64,000 nucleotides of DNA from the NCBI RefSeq assembly GCF_008087085.1, contig NZ_VIYJ01000002.1:1-64000 (forward strand), written 5' to 3'. The number at the start of each line of letters is the position of its first letter. Positions within the stretch are counted from its first letter, which is position 1. The notes under the pieces were generated by a model. That model had not been told where the DNA came from. It searched no databases and saw only the letters and a program-made list of their open reading frames with translations. Made by a program: the position numbers and the translations under genes. Positions 61,274-64,000 of this stretch are shown here, piece after piece. The stretch is from Nocardioides rubriscoriae. GTDB taxonomy: Bacteria > Actinomycetota > Actinomycetes > Propionibacteriales > Nocardioidaceae.

Positions 61274-62260
61274 GTGCGTGCCATCGCCTTCTCCACCTAT
61301 GGTCCTGCGGACGTCCTCGAAGTCGTCGAGCTCCCGTTGCCTCACCCTGGCCCGGGACAGGTCCGCGTACGCGTCGCTGCCGCGTCGGTGAATCCGGCAG
61401 ACTGGCGACTGCGGTCGGGTCAGTTCCGGCGGTTCCTCCGGATCTCCTTGCCGTTCGTGCCTGGATGCGACGTGGCAGGCGTCGTCGACGCGGTCGGGAG
61501 CGGAGTCTCGCTCGAGATCGGCGACCCCGTGATCGCGCTGCAGCCGACCAAGATCGCCGGCGCCTACGCCGAGCAGGTGATCGTCGATGCCGCGAGCTTG
61601 GCACCGGCCCCGGCCGGGCTGGCGCTCGACGCGGCTGCGGCGCTGCCGCTGTGCGGTCTGACCGCCCTGCAAGCTCTCCGCCGCGCCGGCTTGTCATCCG
61701 GTGACCGGCTGCTCGTGTACGGCGCCGCGGGCGGCGTCGGGACGCTCGCCGTCCAGATCGGCGGGCTGCTCGGCGCTGAGGTTACCGCCGCCTGCGCCGC
61801 GAGCGGCCGCGAGCTCGTCGCTGGATTGGGCGCCGCTCGCGTCCTGGACCGCGAACGCGACGACCTCGCCAGCCCTGGGTCATACGACGTTGTGTTCGAC
61901 GCTGTCAACGCGCTGCCCTTCCGACGCTCGCGGCAGCTGTTGCGCGCGGGCGGAACGGCGGTGACCGTCAATCCCTTCGCCGCGAGGCTGGCGCCGGACT
62001 GGCTGGCGTTCACACGGAACGGGCGACGGCTGCGATCTGTGCTTGTCCAGCCGGACGCCGTCGGGCTGGCAACCCTCTCGTCGTGGGCCAGCCAGGGGGA
62101 CCTGCGCCCAGTGGTCGAGCGCAGCTACCCACTCGAGCAGGCGTCGTCGGCGCACGAGCGCAGCCAGACCGGCCGGGTGCACGGCAAGCTGCTGTTAGTC
62201 GCCGACGAGGCGCTCGCGGCGCACGTCCCAGGGTCGACCGGGTGGGCGGCTAGCGCGTAG
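61274..62260 (+). CDS. Zinc-independent MDR/quinone oxidoreductase-like NADP-dependent reductase
   Basis: 328 residues, GTG start five bases after AAAAGGAG. N-terminal GroES-like domain (MRAIAFSTYGPADVLEVVEL, ASVNPADWRLRSG, FVPGCDVAGVVDAVG), then a Rossmann domain with LLVYGAAGGVGTLAVQ and VFDAVN. There is no Cys/His catalytic zinc set, as in quinone oxidoreductases (QOR) and related enone reductases. It uses NAD(P)H to reduce quinones or reactive carbonyls and is probably induced through the divergent TetR protein. Ordinary chromosomal gene. Confidence 0.88.
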   Translation: MRAIAFSTYGPADVLEVVELPLPHPGPGQVRVRVAAASVNPADWRLRSGQFRRFLRISLPFVPGCDVAGVVDAVGSGVSLEIGDPVIALQPTKIAGAYAEQVIVDAASLAPAPAGLALDAAAALPLCGLTALQALRRAGLSSGDRLLVYGAAGGVGTLAVQIGGLLGAEVTAACAASGRELVAGLGAARVLDRERDDLASPGSYDVVFDAVNALPFRRSRQLLRAGGTAVTVNPFAARLAPDWLAFTRNGRRLRSVLVQPDAVGLATLSSWASQGDLRPVVERSYPLEQASSAHERSQTGRVHGKLLLVADEALAAHVPGSTGWAASA

Positions 62261-62472
62261 CCTCACGCGACCCGACGGCATGGCCGCCTGGTCCAGCCCA
62301 TCCCGGATCCGACATCGGTGTGGCCCCCGCGCATCGTGTTGACCCTGCCATCTGGTTCGATCCGGAAATGAGCAACCGGGGGCAGATGCCAGGGCAGACG
62401 CCATGCGCCGCGGGGGAGAGGCGACGGCCAACGAGACGATCGCAGGTCTCCGCGGTCCCCCCGCTACCACGG
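62261..62472. other. Non-coding spacer between oxidoreductase and MFS genes
   Basis: No gene is supportable. GCGGGGG (62410-62416) and CCCCCGC (62458-62464, followed by TACCA) could pair like a tRNA acceptor stem, but only about 55 bases separate the ends and no T-loop is present. It probably includes the 3' untranslated region of the oxidoreductase ahead of the terminator. Confidence 0.4.
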
Positions 62473-62506
62473 TTCAGGCCCGGGATCCAAGGATCCCGGG
62501 CCTGAA
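62473..62506. terminator. Hairpin terminator
   Basis: Perfect 16-base arms (62473-62488 beginning TTCAGGCCCGGG; 62491-62506 ending CCCGGGCCTGAA) separated by AA. It lies between two plus-strand genes, 212 bases after the oxidoreductase stop. No clear T tract. Confidence 0.75.
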
Positions 62507-62582
62507 TGTTCTGTGTCCGCACGCGAGTCGCCTGGGCTCGAGGTAGTGGTCCGGGCAGTGCCGGACCCCGGCCTGCGACGAT

Positions 62583-63887
62583 GTGACGGTGCCTGAGACC
62601 ACTGGTTCGCGCTCGGCCCAGCCGGCCACGCGGGCCTGGAGCCCGTGGCGGACCGTGGTCGCCTTCGGGCTGGTCAGCCTGTCGGCCGACATGGTGTACG
62701 AGGGCATGCGCTCGGTGGCCGGCCCGTTCCTGGGAACCCTCGGCGCGTCGGCGCTCACGGTCGGCATGGTCACGGGTGCGGGTGAGGCGATGGCCCTGGT
62801 CCTACGACTGGTGACCGGGCCCTTGGCCGACAAGAGCCAGCGACACTGGCGGCTCACCGTGGTCGGCTACGCGATGACGGCCGTGTGCGTGCCGCTGCTC
62901 GCAGTGGCCCCTGTGCTGGGAGCAGCAGGCGTCGCGGTGGCATCGACCCTGATCCTGCTCGAGAGGGCGGGCAAGGCCGTCCGCAGCCCGTCGAAGTCGG
63001 CCCTGCTCGCCCGGATGGCCAGCGCCACCGGCCGCGGCCGTGGGTTCGCGGTGCACAAGGCGCTGGACCAGGTCGGCGCGTTCGCCGGCCCGCTCCTGGT
63101 CGCCGCCGTGGCAGCGATGACCGGGGTGCTCTGGCCCGGGCTCGCGCTGCTCGCGATCCCCGGGCTGGTCTCGCTGCTGCTCCTGGTCCAGCTGCGCCGC
63201 CGAGTCCCGTCGATCGTCGAGCCCGACCCCGAGGACGCCGAGGACGCCGAGGACGCCGAGGACGCCGAGGACGCCGAGCCGACTGCCGCAGACCGGCCGA
63301 CGGGCCGCCTCTGGTCGGCTGTGCTCGGCGCCGACCTGCCACGCGACTTCCACCTGTTCTCGCTCGCGGTCGCCCTGACGACCGCCGGTCTGATGACGTT
63401 CGGGGTGATCTCGTTCCGGTTCGTGGACGCCGGCCTGATCCCGCTGGCTGCGGCACCCGTGGTCTACGCGATGGCGATGGGCGTGGAAGCCCTCGCTGCG
63501 CTGGCCACCGGTGACCTCTTCGACCGGTACGGCAGCAGGGTGCTGCTCGTGGTCCCGATCATCGTGGCGGCCGTCCCCCCGCTCGTCTTCGCGCCGAGCC
63601 TGGGTCCGGTCCTGGCCGGCGTCGTGCTGTGGGGCCTGACCACGGGGATCCAGGACTCGACCGTCAAGGCCTTCGTCGCCGACCTGGTTCCGTCCCGGCG
63701 GCGAGCCACCGCCTACGGCATCTTCGCCGCGGTCCAGGGGGTCGGCGCGATCGCCGGCGGCGTGCTCGCCGGTGCTCTCGTGACCGAGCGCCCAGGCCTG
63801 CTCACCGCCTGCGTGGTTGTGCTCCAGCTGGCGTCGTTCGTCCTGCTCCTCAGGCTGACGCGTCGCTCGACCGGGCCACGCACCTGA
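62583..63887 (+). CDS. MFS transporter
   Basis: 434 residues, GTG start. Twelve-helix MFS layout in two halves: VVAFGLVSLSADMVYEGMRS in helix 1, GPLADKSQRHWR in the 2/3 loop (the GxxxDxxxR motif A), and ATGDLFDRYGSRVLL at the corresponding loop of the second half. The central cytoplasmic loop (~212-237) contains a run of Asp-Ala-Glu tripeptides from a DNA repeat. MVYEGMRS resembles transporters of unknown substrate often annotated as multidrug efflux. No operon partner is visible. Confidence 0.85.
   Translation: MTVPETTGSRSAQPATRAWSPWRTVVAFGLVSLSADMVYEGMRSVAGPFLGTLGASALTVGMVTGAGEAMALVLRLVTGPLADKSQRHWRLTVVGYAMTAVCVPLLAVAPVLGAAGVAVASTLILLERAGKAVRSPSKSALLARMASATGRGRGFAVHKALDQVGAFAGPLLVAAVAAMTGVLWPGLALLAIPGLVSLLLLVQLRRRVPSIVEPDPEDAEDAEDAEDAEDAEPTAADRPTGRLWSAVLGADLPRDFHLFSLAVALTTAGLMTFGVISFRFVDAGLIPLAAAPVVYAMAMGVEALAALATGDLFDRYGSRVLLVVPIIVAAVPPLVFAPSLGPVLAGVVLWGLTTGIQDSTVKAFVADLVPSRRRATAYGIFAAVQGVGAIAGGVLAGALVTERPGLLTACVVVLQLASFVLLLRLTRRSTGPRT
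63231..63278 (+). repeat. 9-bp minisatellite inside the MFS gene
   Basis: GAGGACGCC repeated five times in tandem (63231-63275) plus GAG, giving the acidic EDA tripeptide run in the central cytoplasmic loop. The unit is a multiple of three, so copy-number change keeps the frame. It probably varies among strains. Confidence 0.9.
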
Positions 63888-64000
63888 CGTCGCAGTCGCG
63901 GAGCTCGTCCGACGACTGCCCGTCGAGCGAGGAGGGCCAGCAAGCCCCATCGCGAGACCAGGGTGCTGAGGGGAGGAGACGTCCGTCCGACCGCAGCACC

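Noticed and set aside
62410..62469. tRNA-like acceptor stem GCGGGGG/CCCCCGC followed by TACCA
   Set aside because: Only about 60 bases in total, no T-loop TTCRA and no anticodon arm. It is too short for a tRNA and is treated as chance pairing in GC-rich DNA.
1..64000. CRISPR arrays, rRNA genes, riboswitches
   Set aside because: No regularly spaced repeat array, rRNA signature or recognisable riboswitch core was seen on either strand.

Overview
The window is high-GC DNA with GTG/TTG starts, ATGA-type gene overlaps and protein families typical of Actinobacteria. The genus is not determined; a Nocardioides-like relative is my guess from the families alone. Almost all of it (about 1 to 60393) reads as one composite mobile genomic island. 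It ends in a 35-base 3' fragment of an initiator tRNA-Met gene (60359..60393), the kind of scar left by tRNA-targeting integration. The last 3.6 kb (TetR regulator, MDR oxidoreductase, MFS transporter) looks like ordinary chromosome. No rRNA gene, complete tRNA gene or CRISPR array was seen.

Layout. (1) 1-1048: edge of an IS3-type transposase and a lone PD-(D/E)XK nuclease. (2) 1050-11883, minus strand: a tightly overlapping Tad/Flp pilus operon running lipoprotein, secreted protein, CpaB-like, TadZ-like, TadA, TadB, TadC (frameshifted), a Flp-type prepilin, three TadE-like pseudopilins and a LysM/BTAD membrane protein. (3) 12224-16245: a MobF relaxase-helicase, preceded by a hairpin that contains its ribosome-binding site, and a small membrane protein whose tail seems to have been replaced at an insertion junction. 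(4) 16170-46735: a dense defence-type region. It holds a zinc-hook ABC ATPase with a small partner; a PLD-SNF2 helicase with an adenine methyltransferase; an interrupted PD-(D/E)XK nuclease with a sigma-like factor; a plus-strand run of phosphatase, HNH-repeat protein, VWA protein, PHP phosphoesterase, RecB-nuclease/SF1 helicase and a 2417-residue DUF4011/DUF3320 helicase; and a cluster of small nuclease-like, UDG-like, GIY-YIG-like, HTH and PUA/EVE-like proteins. (5) 47056-48434: a frameshifted tyrosine recombinase and a decapitated Fic gene. (6) 48501-56540: a complete type II Wadjet operon (jetABCD). (7) 56609-60199: a NACHT STAND protein with an N-terminal nuclease-like domain and a C-terminal RanBP2-type zinc finger, flanked by a 20-bp direct repeat. 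(8) 60359-64000: tRNA fragment, strong terminator, then the TetR/MDR pair and an MFS gene.

How the genes could work together: the relaxase and Tad pilus genes suggest a (formerly) conjugative or pilus-bearing element whose cargo is anti-phage and anti-plasmid defence. Wadjet cleaves circular plasmids, the NACHT protein and the zinc-hook ATPase are candidate abortive-infection sensors, and the SNF2/methyltransferase pair is a candidate restriction-modification or DISARM-like system. The five-gene VWA-to-DUF4011 operon (28997-42137) matches no system I can name and is the best candidate for something undescribed. Several island genes are broken (tadC, integrase, Fic, one nuclease), so the element is probably decaying or immobile.
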